Shown here: positions 17,702 through 26,534 of the stretch, piece by piece | Layout of the letters: each line of letters opens with the position of its first letter | Position numbering within the stretch: the stretch's first letter is position 1 | NCBI RefSeq assembly: GCF_014384995.1 | Contig: NZ_JACRSY010000003.1 | Coordinates: forward strand, 62,001-126,000 | Direction: 5' to 3' | Length of the DNA: 64,000 nucleotides | Source of the DNA: Zhenhengia yiwuensis | GTDB taxonomy: Bacteria > Bacillota > Clostridia > Lachnospirales > Cellulosilyticaceae | The notes under the pieces: model-generated | The model's input: the letters and a program-made list of their open reading frames with translations, nothing else | Database searches by the model: none | What the model was told of the DNA's origin: nothing | Program-made: the position numbers and the translations under genes

Positions 17702-18746
17702 GGTAACAAAGGCATCAAATCCATCAAATAAGAAAAAAGTGTTTTGTACACTTGTAGCTATTGGACTTGCTATGATTATTACAAGTGTGATTATTGCAGT
17801 TATGGGGCATAATCCACTTAATGTGTATTACTCTATGCTTGAAGGATGTTTAGGTACTTCTCATCGTATCAAACAGACTATTATTACTGCAATTCCACTT
17901 GTTGTGACAGCAGTAGGGATTGGGATTGCTTTCAGAATGAAATTCTGGAATATCGGTGCAGAAGGACAAATTTTAATGGGTGGTTGCTTTGCAACTTTTG
18001 TAGCACTATATTTTAAAAATTTACCAGCTATTGTTTTATTACCGACTATGATTTTATTAAGTGCTATTGGGGGTAGTATCTGGGCCCTTATTCCTGCTAT
18101 ACTTAAAGCTAAATTTAATACAAATGAAACCATTGTAACACTTATGATGAACTATATTGCTTTAAAATGGGTAGTATTCTTGCAATATGGTCCTTGGAAA
18201 GACCCTAATGCTATGGGATTCCCGAAAATTGCTAATTTCACAGATAATGCTATTTTACCAAAACTTTTTGGCGTACATATTGGGTGGATCATCGCGCTTA
18301 TTTTAGTAGTAGTGATTTACTACTTTATTAATCACACTAAAATAGGTTATGAAATTCAAGTATTAGGTGAAAGTGAAAATACTGCTAAGTATGCTGGGAT
18401 GAATGTAAGGAAAATTATCCTCATTGCTATGATGATGAGTGGTGCAATTTGTGGATTAACAGGTATGATTCAGGCATCGGCAGTGAATAACACTTTAACA
18501 ATGGATTTAACAGCAGGTGTAGGTTATACAGCAATTATTATTGCATGGTTATCTAATCTTAAGACACCATGGATGGTAGTTGTTTCTATTCTTTTTGCCA
18601 TCCTGACTCAAGGAGCAAGTTATATTCAAACTGTGTATCAGATTCCTCAAGCAGCAGCAGAGGTTATCCAAGGTATTATTCTTTTCTGTATATTAGGAAG
18701 TCAATTCTTTATCAATTATAAAGTTCATGTAAAGGAGGTAGCATAG
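17691..18746 (+). CDS. Nucleoside ABC importer permease 1 (NupP-like)
   Basis: A 351-residue permease of the BPD_transp_2 family with about 9-10 transmembrane helices. The conserved block FRMKFWNIGAEGQILMGG is the family hallmark, and GESENTAKYAGMNVRKI is the cytoplasmic coupling region that contacts the ATPase. It pairs with the next gene to form the channel of the importer. It starts inside the end of the ATPase gene and its stop codon touches the next start codon. Confidence 0.92.
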   Translation: MQIRVTKASNPSNKKKVFCTLVAIGLAMIITSVIIAVMGHNPLNVYYSMLEGCLGTSHRIKQTIITAIPLVVTAVGIGIAFRMKFWNIGAEGQILMGGCFATFVALYFKNLPAIVLLPTMILLSAIGGSIWALIPAILKAKFNTNETIVTLMMNYIALKWVVFLQYGPWKDPNAMGFPKIANFTDNAILPKLFGVHIGWIIALILVVVIYYFINHTKIGYEIQVLGESENTAKYAGMNVRKIILIAMMMSGAICGLTGMIQASAVNNTLTMDLTAGVGYTAIIIAWLSNLKTPWMVVVSILFAILTQGASYIQTVYQIPQAAAEVIQGIILFCILGSQFFINYKVHVKEVA

Positions 18747-19679
18747 ATGAATATTGAATCCTTTTTAACAGCAGCAGTTATTGCAGGTATGCCCCTTCTT
18801 TTTGCCACATTAGGTGGTATTATGAGCGAAAAAGTAGGTCATCTTAACCTTGGGGTAGAGGGGATGATGGTTATGGGAGCAGTGATGGGCTTTATAACAA
18901 GCGTACAGACACAGAATCCTTATTTAGCACTTCTATCAGCGATGGCAGCCGGTGGGGTAGGGGCACTTATTTATGCAGTGCTGACTATATCTCTTCGTGC
19001 TAATCAGGTTGTAACCGGTTTGGCACTTACTATATTTGGAACAGGGTTTACTAACTTTGTAGGGCAATCTTTTGTAGGGCAAATTGTGCCAGAAAGTGTA
19101 AAAACATTTTTTGCTCCTATAGCTATTCCAGTTTTATCAAATATCCCTATTATAGGAGGAGCATTCTTTAATCAAAGTCTATTTGTGTATTTAGGCTATG
19201 GTATAGCTGTTATACTTATGCTGTACTATGTCGTAACAAAAGTAGGACTTAATGCACGTATGATAGGTGAAAATCCAGGTGCGGCCGATGCAGCGGGTAT
19301 TCCTGTTGCACTTTATAAATATATTAATATTGTCCTAGGTGGTATGCTTTGTGGGTTAAGCGGTGCTTTTTTATCACTTGTATATGTACCATCTTGGCAA
19401 CAAAATATTACGGCAGGTAAAGGGTGGATAGCCGTAGCGCTTGTTATTTTTATTGGATGGAACCCTGTTAAAGCTATTTTTGGGGCTATTCTATTTGGAG
19501 CACTGGATATACTTGGACTTAGACTTCAAGCAGCGGGCATTCAAATCAATCAATATTTTGTAGATATGTTACCTTATCTTATGACTATTATTTTCCTTGT
19601 TATAGGGTCTATTCGTACAGGTGGAGCAAGCAAGGGCCCAAAGGCTTTAGGGGAAGCATATTTTAGAGAGGATCGTTAA
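18747..19679 (+). CDS. Nucleoside ABC importer permease 2 (NupQ-like)
   Basis: A 310-residue permease of the same BPD_transp_2 family, about 8-9 transmembrane helices, with the motif EKVGHLNLGVEGMMVMG and the coupling-loop sequence GENPGAADAAGIPVALYK. Its ATG directly abuts the stop codon of permease 1, with an AAAGGAGG site inside the end of that gene. Last gene of the importer operon; a terminator follows. By family the operon imports purine/pyrimidine nucleosides. Confidence 0.92.
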   Translation: MNIESFLTAAVIAGMPLLFATLGGIMSEKVGHLNLGVEGMMVMGAVMGFITSVQTQNPYLALLSAMAAGGVGALIYAVLTISLRANQVVTGLALTIFGTGFTNFVGQSFVGQIVPESVKTFFAPIAIPVLSNIPIIGGAFFNQSLFVYLGYGIAVILMLYYVVTKVGLNARMIGENPGAADAAGIPVALYKYINIVLGGMLCGLSGAFLSLVYVPSWQQNITAGKGWIAVALVIFIGWNPVKAIFGAILFGALDILGLRLQAAGIQINQYFVDMLPYLMTIIFLVIGSIRTGGASKGPKALGEAYFREDR

Positions 19680-19688
19680 ATAAGAACT

Positions 19689-19713
19689 AAAAGCTACTAC
19701 GGTAGCTTTTTTT
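19689..19713 (+). terminator. Intrinsic terminator of the nucleoside importer operon
   Basis: A 9-bp stem (19689-19697 with 19702-19710), 4-nt loop, and a run of seven T. Confidence 0.88.
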
Positions 19714-19749
19714 GTGTAAAGATTCGGGAAACGTGGTATATGATTCAAC

Positions 19750-19778
19750 TTGAATGGGCGTATCAATTATTGTATAAT
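19750..19778 (+). promoter_or_regulatory. Promoter of the Fe-S reductase-like / UDG-fold gene pair
   Basis: -35 TTGAAT (19750-19755), a 17-bp spacer, and -10 TATAAT (19773-19778). Confidence 0.75.
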
Positions 19779-19828
19779 GTTGACCTGTGTGAAAGAACGT
19801 AGAGAATAGATTTGAAAGAGGGGATGAG

Positions 19829-20671
19829 ATGTTAGACTTAAATGAATTAAAGGCTAAAGGAATTATAGCACAAAAGCAAGAAGGTTATTTTGTACTGCGT
19901 TTTTTAAGTAGAGCAGGATATTTTGATGCAAATGAGATGCAGCATTTAGCAGATCTAGCACATAAGTACGGTAATGGTAAGATGGGATTAACGAGTAGAT
20001 TAACTTTAGAAATTCCATATATTAAAGAAGAATCCTTAGAAGAAGTATTAAAATTTTGTAAGGAGAGAAACTTAAGGATAGGTGGAGGTGGCCCAAGTGT
20101 ACGTGCTATCTTAACTTGCAAGGGAACAGTTTGTAAGCATGGGCTTGTAGATACCGATAAGCTTGCAAGAGAAATGGAAGATAGATTTTTGATGCGTCAG
20201 CTCCCAGGCAAGTTTAAGATAAGTATACTCGGGTGTCCAAATAGCTATGGAAAAGCCCAAGGAAATGATTTAGCCTTTTTAGCGGTGCGTAAGATTCAGT
20301 TAGATGAAGCTAGCTGCATTTTATGCCAAAAGTGTATAAGAGTATGCCCAGATAAAGCTTTTACAGTGGATGAGGGGACATTATTGCTTGATGAAGAGAA
20401 ATGTTCAAGATGTGGCAAGTGTATACCAGTATGTCCAGTAGAAGCACTTCATCAAGAGGAAGTAGAATTTTTAATCTTCTTAGGGGGAAGACTAGGTAGA
20501 CGCTCTAGACTTGCAACACCTTACCATAAAACATGTAAAGAAGATGAGATTATGGATATTACAGAAAAAGTATTAGCTTATTATGAAATGGTAGCCAATC
20601 CAAAAGAACGTTTTGCAGAAGTTATTGAACGTATTGGACAAGCAGAGGTAGAACATGCCATATTTAATTAA
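19829..20671 (+). CDS. Sulfite/nitrite reductase-like iron-sulfur protein with ferredoxin domain
   Basis: A 280-residue protein. Residues 1-85 resemble the ferredoxin-like half domain of nitrite/sulfite reductases. Residues 90-150 correspond to the siroheme/[4Fe-4S] domain, with C97, C102 (CKGTVCKHG) and C136 (GCPNSYGKA). Residues 160-205 are a 2x[4Fe-4S] ferredoxin module with cysteines 163, 166, 169, 173 and 192, 195, 198, 202. In canonical enzymes the cofactor site is Cx5C plus Cx3C; here the first pair is Cx4C and the last cysteine position is Y140. The siroheme site may therefore be altered, and I do not assign a substrate. It resembles short clostridial AsrC-like proteins. The 3' end overlaps the next gene by 17 bases. 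Confidence 0.8.
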   Translation: MLDLNELKAKGIIAQKQEGYFVLRFLSRAGYFDANEMQHLADLAHKYGNGKMGLTSRLTLEIPYIKEESLEEVLKFCKERNLRIGGGGPSVRAILTCKGTVCKHGLVDTDKLAREMEDRFLMRQLPGKFKISILGCPNSYGKAQGNDLAFLAVRKIQLDEASCILCQKCIRVCPDKAFTVDEGTLLLDEEKCSRCGKCIPVCPVEALHQEEVEFLIFLGGRLGRRSRLATPYHKTCKEDEIMDITEKVLAYYEMVANPKERFAEVIERIGQAEVEHAIFN

Positions 20672-21389
20672 AGATTACTATGATACTATAAAAGGATTAC
20701 CGTTAAAAGCTTCTTATAAAAAAGAAGAATTAATAATTCCAGAATTATTGATTGAAGAGCAAGAACAGATAGCTTTATATTACTGTACACATAATCAGCA
20801 TATTAATGAATGTGCAAAAGTGTTTATTGTGGGTATTACACCAGGATTTAACCAAATGAATAAATCTATTGCTGCTGCAAGGCTATGTATAGAGGAGAAT
20901 GTACCTTTAGAAGCTATGCCTTATTTATGTAAAAGGGAGGCACGTTTTGAAGGTTCACTGAGAAAAAATATTATAAGTATGCTAGATGAACTAGGTTTAG
21001 CTAATAAGCTTGGGATAGAGCATGCAGCAGCGTTATTTGAAGAAAGGGATGACCTTTTGCATACAACTTCTATGATTCCTTTTGCAGCTTTTGTAAAAGG
21101 GAAAAACTATACAGGTCATCAGCCACCTCTTCTTAAAAGTGACCTACTTAGAAAGTATGTAGAAACTTTCTTTTATCCACAGGTAGATTTACTTAAGGAT
21201 GCACTTATTATTCCATTAGGTAAAAGTGTAGAGGAAATACTTAAACTGCTTATCAATGAAGGCAAACTTAAAGAAGAAAACTGTCTATTAGGTTTTCCGC
21301 ACCCTTCTGGAGCTAATGCACATAGATATAAACAGTTTGCAAATCATAAAGCTGAGATGATAAAGAAAATTAATAAAAAGAATTTCTAA
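20655..21389 (+). CDS. Uracil-DNA-glycosylase-fold family protein
   Basis: A 244-residue protein with the two hallmarks of the UDG superfamily: a GxxPG loop in VFIVGITPGFNQMNKS (about residues 57-72) and a C-terminal HPSG motif in LLGFPHPSGANAHR (about residues 215-228). Superfamily enzymes remove uracil or other damaged bases from DNA, but this branch has no tested activity that I know of, and the usual catalytic Asp/Asn of motif A is not obvious. Its ATG lies within the upstream Fe-S protein gene (overlap 17 bases), so translation is probably coupled. The protein has no cysteine-rich cluster-binding pattern like UDG families 4 and 5. Confidence 0.75.
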   Translation: MPYLIKDYYDTIKGLPLKASYKKEELIIPELLIEEQEQIALYYCTHNQHINECAKVFIVGITPGFNQMNKSIAAARLCIEENVPLEAMPYLCKREARFEGSLRKNIISMLDELGLANKLGIEHAAALFEERDDLLHTTSMIPFAAFVKGKNYTGHQPPLLKSDLLRKYVETFFYPQVDLLKDALIIPLGKSVEEILKLLINEGKLKEENCLLGFPHPSGANAHRYKQFANHKAEMIKKINKKNF

Positions 21390-21438
21390 GAGTAGGATGA
21401 GAATAACATTTTACTCTTTTTATGTACTCAAATAATGC

Positions 21439-21504
21439 TTGAACTTGAGTTTAGAATTGTGTTATAGTAATAACTGTTAGATGCCTAATAGTTAGATATC
21501 TAAC
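21439..21504 (+). promoter_or_regulatory. Promoter with two tandem MarR-type operators
   Basis: -35 TTGAAC (21439-21444), an 18-bp spacer, and -10 TATAGT (21463-21468). Right after the start point lie two 14-bp sites, 15 bases apart: GTTAGATGCCTAAT (21476-21489, imperfect dyad) and GTTAGATATCTAAC (21491-21504, perfect dyad). They fit binding by the MarR protein encoded downstream. Confidence 0.8.
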
Positions 21505-21527
21505 TAAATTTAAAGAGGAGGTTTATA

Positions 21528-21986
21528 ATGGAGAATAAATTCTCAAATATAAGGGGTAATACCTTGCATATGGCGCTTATTAATGTAGGACATCTGCATA
21601 GAAGAAGAAGTAGTAGGTATTTTGAGAAACTTGACCTTTCACATGCACAACCTAAAATTTTAGATTTTCTATCTGAAAATGATGGTTGCATTCAAAGAGA
21701 AATTGCTGTTCATTGTGCTAGAGAAGCTGCAACAATGACGAGCATTTTAGGTATTATGGAGAAGTCAGGATTGATTGAGCGTAGACCAAACCCTAAGGAT
21801 AGACGTATATTAAATGTCTTTTTAACACAAAAAGGAAAGGATATACAAAAGAATATAGGTGAGACCTTTAGTCAACTTGATAAAGAATGTTTAGAAGGTT
21901 TTTCTGAAGAAGAATATGCTCAGCTTATAGATTATTTAGAACGTATTTATAACAATATGAATAGAAGGGAGCAAGAAGATGCTTAA
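21528..21986 (+). CDS. MarR-family transcriptional regulator
   Basis: A 152-residue winged-helix protein. The DNA-recognition region is REIAVHCAREAATMTSILG, followed by the wing LIERRPNPKDRRILNVFLT, a standard MarR pattern. It starts after a perfect AGAGGAGGT site and heads a three-gene operon with two ABC exporter half-transporters; its last 8 bases overlap the first of them. Two dyads at the promoter suggest it represses its own operon and is released by a drug or metabolite that the exporter removes. Confidence 0.92.
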   Translation: MENKFSNIRGNTLHMALINVGHLHRRRSSRYFEKLDLSHAQPKILDFLSENDGCIQREIAVHCAREAATMTSILGIMEKSGLIERRPNPKDRRILNVFLTQKGKDIQKNIGETFSQLDKECLEGFSEEEYAQLIDYLERIYNNMNRREQEDA

Positions 21987-23715
21987 ACTTTTAAGATTTT
22001 TAAAAGGATCTGCTATAATATGTGCTATTTTAGCACCCATTATGATGATGTTGGAAGTTGCAATGGATCTTATGCAACCTAAGTTGATGGCAGATATTAT
22101 AGATATTGGCATTGCAAATGGTGATACTACATACATATTGAGTCTTGGTGGTAAAATGATTATCTTTTCCATATTAGGTCTTATTGGAGGGATAGGATGT
22201 ACTTATTTCTCAGCTTATGCAGGTATGCATATGGGAGAGAATTTAAGAGCAGGGATGTTTGAAAAAATACAGGCTTTGTCATTCTTAGAAATTGATAAGT
22301 TCAAAACATCCTCACTTATTACGAGGCTTACAAATGATGTTACACAAGTACAAAATATGTTTATGATGGCACTTAGAATTATGGTAAGAGCACCATTTAT
22401 GTGTATTGGGGGGCTTGTGATGGCATTTGCTTTAAGTATGAAACTCTCTATTATTTTTGTAATTGCTATGCCAGTTATTCTAATTGCTATGACAATCATC
22501 TTAAAGAAATCTATGCCCCTTTTCACATCTATGCAAAGTAAAATAGATAATGTGAACTTAGTAATGCGTGAAAATATTTTAGGTATTCGCGTTATTAAAG
22601 CTTTTACATTAGAAGGTAAACAACGTGAAAAGTTTGATGCTACTAATAAGGATTTAATGGATACAAGTATCAAAGCTCAAAATATGAGTATGATTTTATG
22701 GCCTGTTGTAACACTTGTTATGAACTTGAGTGTTATTGCCGTTTTTTGGTATGGTGGTAACCTTGCTTATATTGGTGGGATTGAAGCGGGAAAAATTATG
22801 GCCTTTATTAATTACCTACTTCAAATTATGAACTCACTTGTTATGGTAGTTATGATTATGCTTAACTTCTCACGTGCAAAAGCTTCAGCTGACAGGGTAA
22901 ATGAAGTGCTTGAAGCAGAGTCTTCTATCAAAGATAAAACAGATACTAAAGATTTTGAGGCATTTGATGTAGAATTTAGAAATGTATCCTTTAAATATCA
23001 TGAACATAGTGAAGCTGTACTTCATAATGTATCTTTTAAAATTAAGCAAGGACAAACAGTTGGGATTATAGGGTCAACAGGTTCTGGTAAAAGCTCATTA
23101 GTAGGTCTTATTCCTAGACTATATGATGCTACAGAGGGAGAAGTACTTATTGGAGGGACTAATGTTAAAGATTTGAGCTTACAAAGCCTAAGGAAAAATA
23201 TTGGTGTTATTCTTCAAGATAGTATTCTCTTCTCAGGCACTATAGAAAGTAACTTAAAGTTTGGGAATAATGAAGCAGATATTAATACGATGGAAGATGC
23301 TGCAAGAGATGCACAAGCATATGAATTCATTATCAATAAAGAAGATAAGTTTAATTCTGTGGTAGAACAACGTGGAAAGAACTTATCTGGAGGGCAAAAA
23401 CAACGCCTTTCTATTACACGTACATTAGTAAGAAATCCTAAAATCCTTATTATGGATGATGCTTCAAGTGCCTTAGATATGGCAACAGAAGCGAGATTAT
23501 TACAAGCCTTAAAGCAAAGAATGAAGAGCAGCACAGTCTTTATGATTGCACAACGTATATCAGGCGTTATGGATGCGGATCAGATTATTGTTATGGATGA
23601 TGGCCATATTGTAGGAATAGGTACACATGAACAGCTTCTAGCAGCTAATGATATTTATCGTAGTATAGCAGTTTCACAGTTAGGTGAGGAGGTATTAGAA
23701 AATGTCTCAGCATAA
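21979..23715 (+). CDS. ABC exporter half-transporter with degenerate ATP site (BmrC/LmrC-like)
   Basis: A 578-residue type I ABC half-exporter: six transmembrane helices (residues 1-310) and one NBD. Walker A is GSTGSGKSS and the signature is LSGGQKQR. Walker B is ILIMDDASSALD, where aspartate replaces the catalytic glutamate, and the switch histidine is glutamine (FMIAQRISG). These two changes mark the subunit that donates the degenerate site in heterodimeric exporters such as BmrCD, LmrCD and TM287/288. Partner is the next gene, overlapped by 14 bases. Probable role: multidrug or lipid export, controlled by MarR. Confidence 0.92.
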   Translation: MLKLLRFLKGSAIICAILAPIMMMLEVAMDLMQPKLMADIIDIGIANGDTTYILSLGGKMIIFSILGLIGGIGCTYFSAYAGMHMGENLRAGMFEKIQALSFLEIDKFKTSSLITRLTNDVTQVQNMFMMALRIMVRAPFMCIGGLVMAFALSMKLSIIFVIAMPVILIAMTIILKKSMPLFTSMQSKIDNVNLVMRENILGIRVIKAFTLEGKQREKFDATNKDLMDTSIKAQNMSMILWPVVTLVMNLSVIAVFWYGGNLAYIGGIEAGKIMAFINYLLQIMNSLVMVVMIMLNFSRAKASADRVNEVLEAESSIKDKTDTKDFEAFDVEFRNVSFKYHEHSEAVLHNVSFKIKQGQTVGIIGSTGSGKSSLVGLIPRLYDATEGEVLIGGTNVKDLSLQSLRKNIGVILQDSILFSGTIESNLKFGNNEADINTMEDAARDAQAYEFIINKEDKFNSVVEQRGKNLSGGQKQRLSITRTLVRNPKILIMDDASSALDMATEARLLQALKQRMKSSTVFMIAQRISGVMDADQIIVMDDGHIVGIGTHEQLLAANDIYRSIAVSQLGEEVLENVSA

Positions 23716-25543
23716 AGAGAATGCACCGCATAGACCGGGTGGACCAGGTCCAATACCTATGATGCATCATAAGAAAGAAAAGTTAAAAGATCCAAAAGCT
23801 ACAGTAAAACGTCTTTTACATTACTTAGGTAGCAGTAAATACATTATGGTGTTTGTATTCTTTATTACACTACTTACAACAGTTATTACGATTATAGGAA
23901 CTAAGCTTAATGGTGATACAGTAGATAAATTTATTATAACAAGAGATTTAAATGGGCTTGCTAAGATCTGTCTTGTTATGTTAGTACTTTATGTTATAAG
24001 TAGTGTATCTGTATTCATACAAAATAGAGCAATGGTACGTATTGCACAGACAACTACACTTAGTATTCGTAAAGACTTATTTAGAAATATGCAAGGTTTA
24101 CCACTTGCATATTATGACAGTCATTCAAGTGGGGATTTAATGAGTCGTTTAACCAATGACGTAGATAATATTAATATGACTCTTGCACAAAGTGTAACAC
24201 AGCTTTTTTCAGGTATTATCAGTATTGTAGGGATGCTTATTGCTATGATTCTTTTAAGCCCGGTACTTACTTTAATTGGATTGCTTACTACACCGTTTAT
24301 GTTTATCTTAATGCGCGTTGTTGTTAAACGTACACAGCCTTACTTTATTAAGCAACAGACAGAACTAGGCAAATTAAATGGTTATATTGAGGAAATGGTA
24401 TCAGGACAGAAAGCTGTACTACTTTTTTCACAAGAGGAAAAGGTAAAAGAAGAGTTTGGTAAAATTAATAGTAACCTAACTCAGACAGCTATCTTAGCTC
24501 AAACTTTCTCAGGCTTTATGGGACCTATGAATAACTGTATTAATAATATTACTTACCTTATTGTTGCAGTAAGTGGTGGGTACTTAATGCTTAAAGGTTT
24601 TGATATTACAGTAGGGATTATCTTCAGTTTTATCCTTTATATGCGTAACTTCACAAGACCAATTAATGAGATTTTTAACCTATTTAATACCATTCAGTCA
24701 GCATTAGCTGGTGCAGAACGTGTATTTGAAGTTATGGACGAAGAGAAAGAGCAGGATAGGGTAGGTGCAGTAGATATGGAGAATATAGAAGGCGAAGTCA
24801 TTCTTGAAGATGTTCATTTTTCTTATGTACCAGAAAAACCTATTTTAAAAGATGCTACACTTACAGCTAAAAAAGGACAAACTATTGCTATTGTAGGTCC
24901 TACAGGAGCTGGTAAAACAACCATTATCAACCTGCTTACAAAGTTCTATGATATTGATAGCGGACTCATTACAATTGATGGACATGATATTCAGGAAGTT
25001 ACAAGAGAAAGTCTTAGAAAGTCTATTGCTATGGTACTTCAGGATACTTATCTCTTCTCTGAAAGTGTGCGCGAGAATATTCGTTATGGGAACTTAGATG
25101 CAACAGATGAGGAAGTAGAGCAGGCTGCAAAACTTGCTAATGCCCATAGCTTTATTAAGCAGCTGCCAGATGGCTATGATACTATTTTATCTGATAATGG
25201 AAGTAACTTATCACAAGGGCAGCGTCAGCTTCTAGCTATTGCCAGGGCAATACTTATGAAATCATCCATTTTAATCTTAGATGAAGCAACATCTTCTATT
25301 GATACACGTACAGAAGTGGCTATTCAAAGAGCTATGGAACACCTTATGAAAGGCAAAACAACTTTTGTTATTGCACACCGTTTAAGTACAATCCGTAACG
25401 CTGATCAGATTTTAGCTCTCAAAGATGGTGAGATTATTGAACGTGGCACACATTATGAATTACTTGAAAAAGATGGTTTTTATGCAAACCTTTATAACAG
25501 TCAGTTCAAAAAAGGTATAGACCTTGATGATATTATTGCATAA
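23702..25543 (+). CDS. ABC exporter half-transporter with canonical ATP site (BmrD/LmrD-like)
   Basis: A 613-residue ABC half-exporter. It has a short His/Pro-rich cytoplasmic N-terminus (residues 1-30), six transmembrane helices, and an NBD with Walker A GPTGAGKTT, Walker B ILILDEATSSID with the catalytic glutamate, and the switch histidine in VIAHRLSTI. The signature motif reads LSQGQRQ, the second Gly-rich position being glutamine-glycine rather than GG. Together with the preceding subunit it should form a heterodimer with one active and one degenerate ATP site. Last gene of the MarR-controlled operon. Confidence 0.93.
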   Translation: MSQHKENAPHRPGGPGPIPMMHHKKEKLKDPKATVKRLLHYLGSSKYIMVFVFFITLLTTVITIIGTKLNGDTVDKFIITRDLNGLAKICLVMLVLYVISSVSVFIQNRAMVRIAQTTTLSIRKDLFRNMQGLPLAYYDSHSSGDLMSRLTNDVDNINMTLAQSVTQLFSGIISIVGMLIAMILLSPVLTLIGLLTTPFMFILMRVVVKRTQPYFIKQQTELGKLNGYIEEMVSGQKAVLLFSQEEKVKEEFGKINSNLTQTAILAQTFSGFMGPMNNCINNITYLIVAVSGGYLMLKGFDITVGIIFSFILYMRNFTRPINEIFNLFNTIQSALAGAERVFEVMDEEKEQDRVGAVDMENIEGEVILEDVHFSYVPEKPILKDATLTAKKGQTIAIVGPTGAGKTTIINLLTKFYDIDSGLITIDGHDIQEVTRESLRKSIAMVLQDTYLFSESVRENIRYGNLDATDEEVEQAAKLANAHSFIKQLPDGYDTILSDNGSNLSQGQRQLLAIARAILMKSSILILDEATSSIDTRTEVAIQRAMEHLMKGKTTFVIAHRLSTIRNADQILALKDGEIIERGTHYELLEKDGFYANLYNSQFKKGIDLDDIIA

Positions 25544-25544
25544 T

Positions 25545-25578
25545 AAAAAGGAGTAATCCCTAGGGATTACTCCTTTTT
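25545..25578. terminator. Bidirectional intrinsic terminator
   Basis: A nearly continuous 34-bp palindrome (25545-25560 with 25563-25578) with A-run and T-run at its ends, between the convergent exporter and NifX-like genes. Confidence 0.92.
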
Positions 25579-25582
25579 ATAT

Positions 25583-25954
25583 TTAGTGATGTCCACATCC
25601 ATCATGAGAGCAAGTATGTGTACTATCTAATTCATTTAATTGACCACTTAAGAATAAAGTCATATTATCTCCTACATTACCTGTAGTTGTTTGATATACT
25701 TTAATGCCCATAGCATTAAGTTTACGAATAGCACCTTGACCAATGCCCCCTACTAGAACGACATCAACAGGTGTGTTTTGGAGAGCTTGTAGAGGATGGC
25801 ATTTGCCATGCTCATGGTGAAGGTCACCATTTTTAATAGGTGTAACCTCTTTTGTATCAGAATCTACTACGATAAAGAGTGGTGCTGAGCCAAAGTGGCC
25901 ATACGGTATACTTAATAGACCTTCGTTTTTTGATACAGGAATACATATTTTCAT
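25583..25954 (-). CDS. NifX/NifB-associated dinitrogenase cofactor-family protein
   Basis: A 123-residue protein of the NifB/NifX/MTH1175-like RNase H-fold family, beginning MKICIPVSKNEG. The characteristic block LVGGIGQGAIRKLNAMGI is present, and the C-terminus ends in a metal-ligand-rich CSHDGCGHH. Relatives carry Fe-S or Fe-Mo cofactor precursors in nitrogen fixers, but orphan copies are common in anaerobes without nitrogenase and their role is unclear. The ATG at 25954 has an AAGGAGGAG site; the longer frame starts inside the upstream gene. It is encoded directly after an ArsR-type regulator, which suggests a metal-responsive function. Confidence 0.85.
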   Translation of the reverse strand: MKICIPVSKNEGLLSIPYGHFGSAPLFIVVDSDTKEVTPIKNGDLHHEHGKCHPLQALQNTPVDVVLVGGIGQGAIRKLNAMGIKVYQTTTGNVGDNMTLFLSGQLNELDSTHTCSHDGCGHH

Positions 25955-25955
25955 A

Positions 25956-26306
25956 TTATTCTCCTCCTTGGGTTTTAAGGTGACAGCAGGTTTTAGGACA
26001 GTTTTCACGCATAGGGCAAGAAGTATCTTTTACAGATGAGACTGAAACTTTTAAATCATTAATAAAAGTAATAAGGGTATTTAATGTATCTTCATTTACT
26101 GAATAATGAACACGATACCCTTGTTTATAACCAATGATAATACCAGCCTCTTTTAATATCTTAATATGTTGTGATACTGCAGCTTCAGAAATATTAAGAC
26201 GCTTAGATATTCCCTTAGCACATACATTTTGCTGTGCTAGCAAAAGTAAAATTGTAACGCGTGTTTCATCAGAAAGTGCTTTGAAAATTTGAATAGCTAA
26301 AGTCAT
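25956..26306 (-). CDS. ArsR/SmtB-family metal-responsive repressor
   Basis: A 116-residue winged-helix protein. The start ALSDETRVTILLLLAQQNVC and the recognition helix ISEAAVSQHIKILKEAG are typical of ArsR. Its C-terminus is cysteine-rich (CPMRENCPKTCCH, about residues 97-109), a plausible metal or cluster site not shared with the core ArsR ANTR/CxC sites. It is cotranscribed with the NifX-like gene (1-base gap) and has a 10-bp-arm inverted repeat right in front of it, consistent with autoregulation. The inducing metal is not known. Confidence 0.9.
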   Translation of the reverse strand: MTLAIQIFKALSDETRVTILLLLAQQNVCAKGISKRLNISEAAVSQHIKILKEAGIIIGYKQGYRVHYSVNEDTLNTLITFINDLKVSVSSVKDTSCPMRENCPKTCCHLKTQGGE

Positions 26307-26316
26307 ACTGCTTCCA

Positions 26317-26370
26317 TTTAATTAAGTAATTGCTTAATTAAATCTTACAACCTTTATTTTGAAAATTCAA
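26317..26370 (-). promoter_or_regulatory. Promoter and ArsR-type operator
   Basis: On the minus strand: -35 TTGAAT (26370-26365), 17-bp spacer, -10 TAAGAT (26347-26342). Directly downstream lies an inverted repeat with 10-bp arms, TTTAATTAAG (26317-26326) and CTTAATTAAA (26333-26342), 6 bases apart, covering the start point. This is a typical place for an ArsR repressor site. Confidence 0.8.
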
Positions 26371-26534
26371 GTGTAAAAATAAATAATTTAAATTAATTTA
26401 AATTATTGAAATAAAATCGAGGGTAATAATTATTGCTAAAAGTATTTTTATGGGGTAAAACTTTTAAATATAAATAATAAATGTTATAATTGTGTTAAAT
26501 AATTATATATTTATACATAGAAAGGGATTTCATA

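Noticed and set aside
25583..25954. Nitrogen fixation locus suggested by NifX-, NifS- and NifU-like genes
   Set aside because: No nitrogenase structural genes are present; these are general Fe-S and orphan metal proteins.
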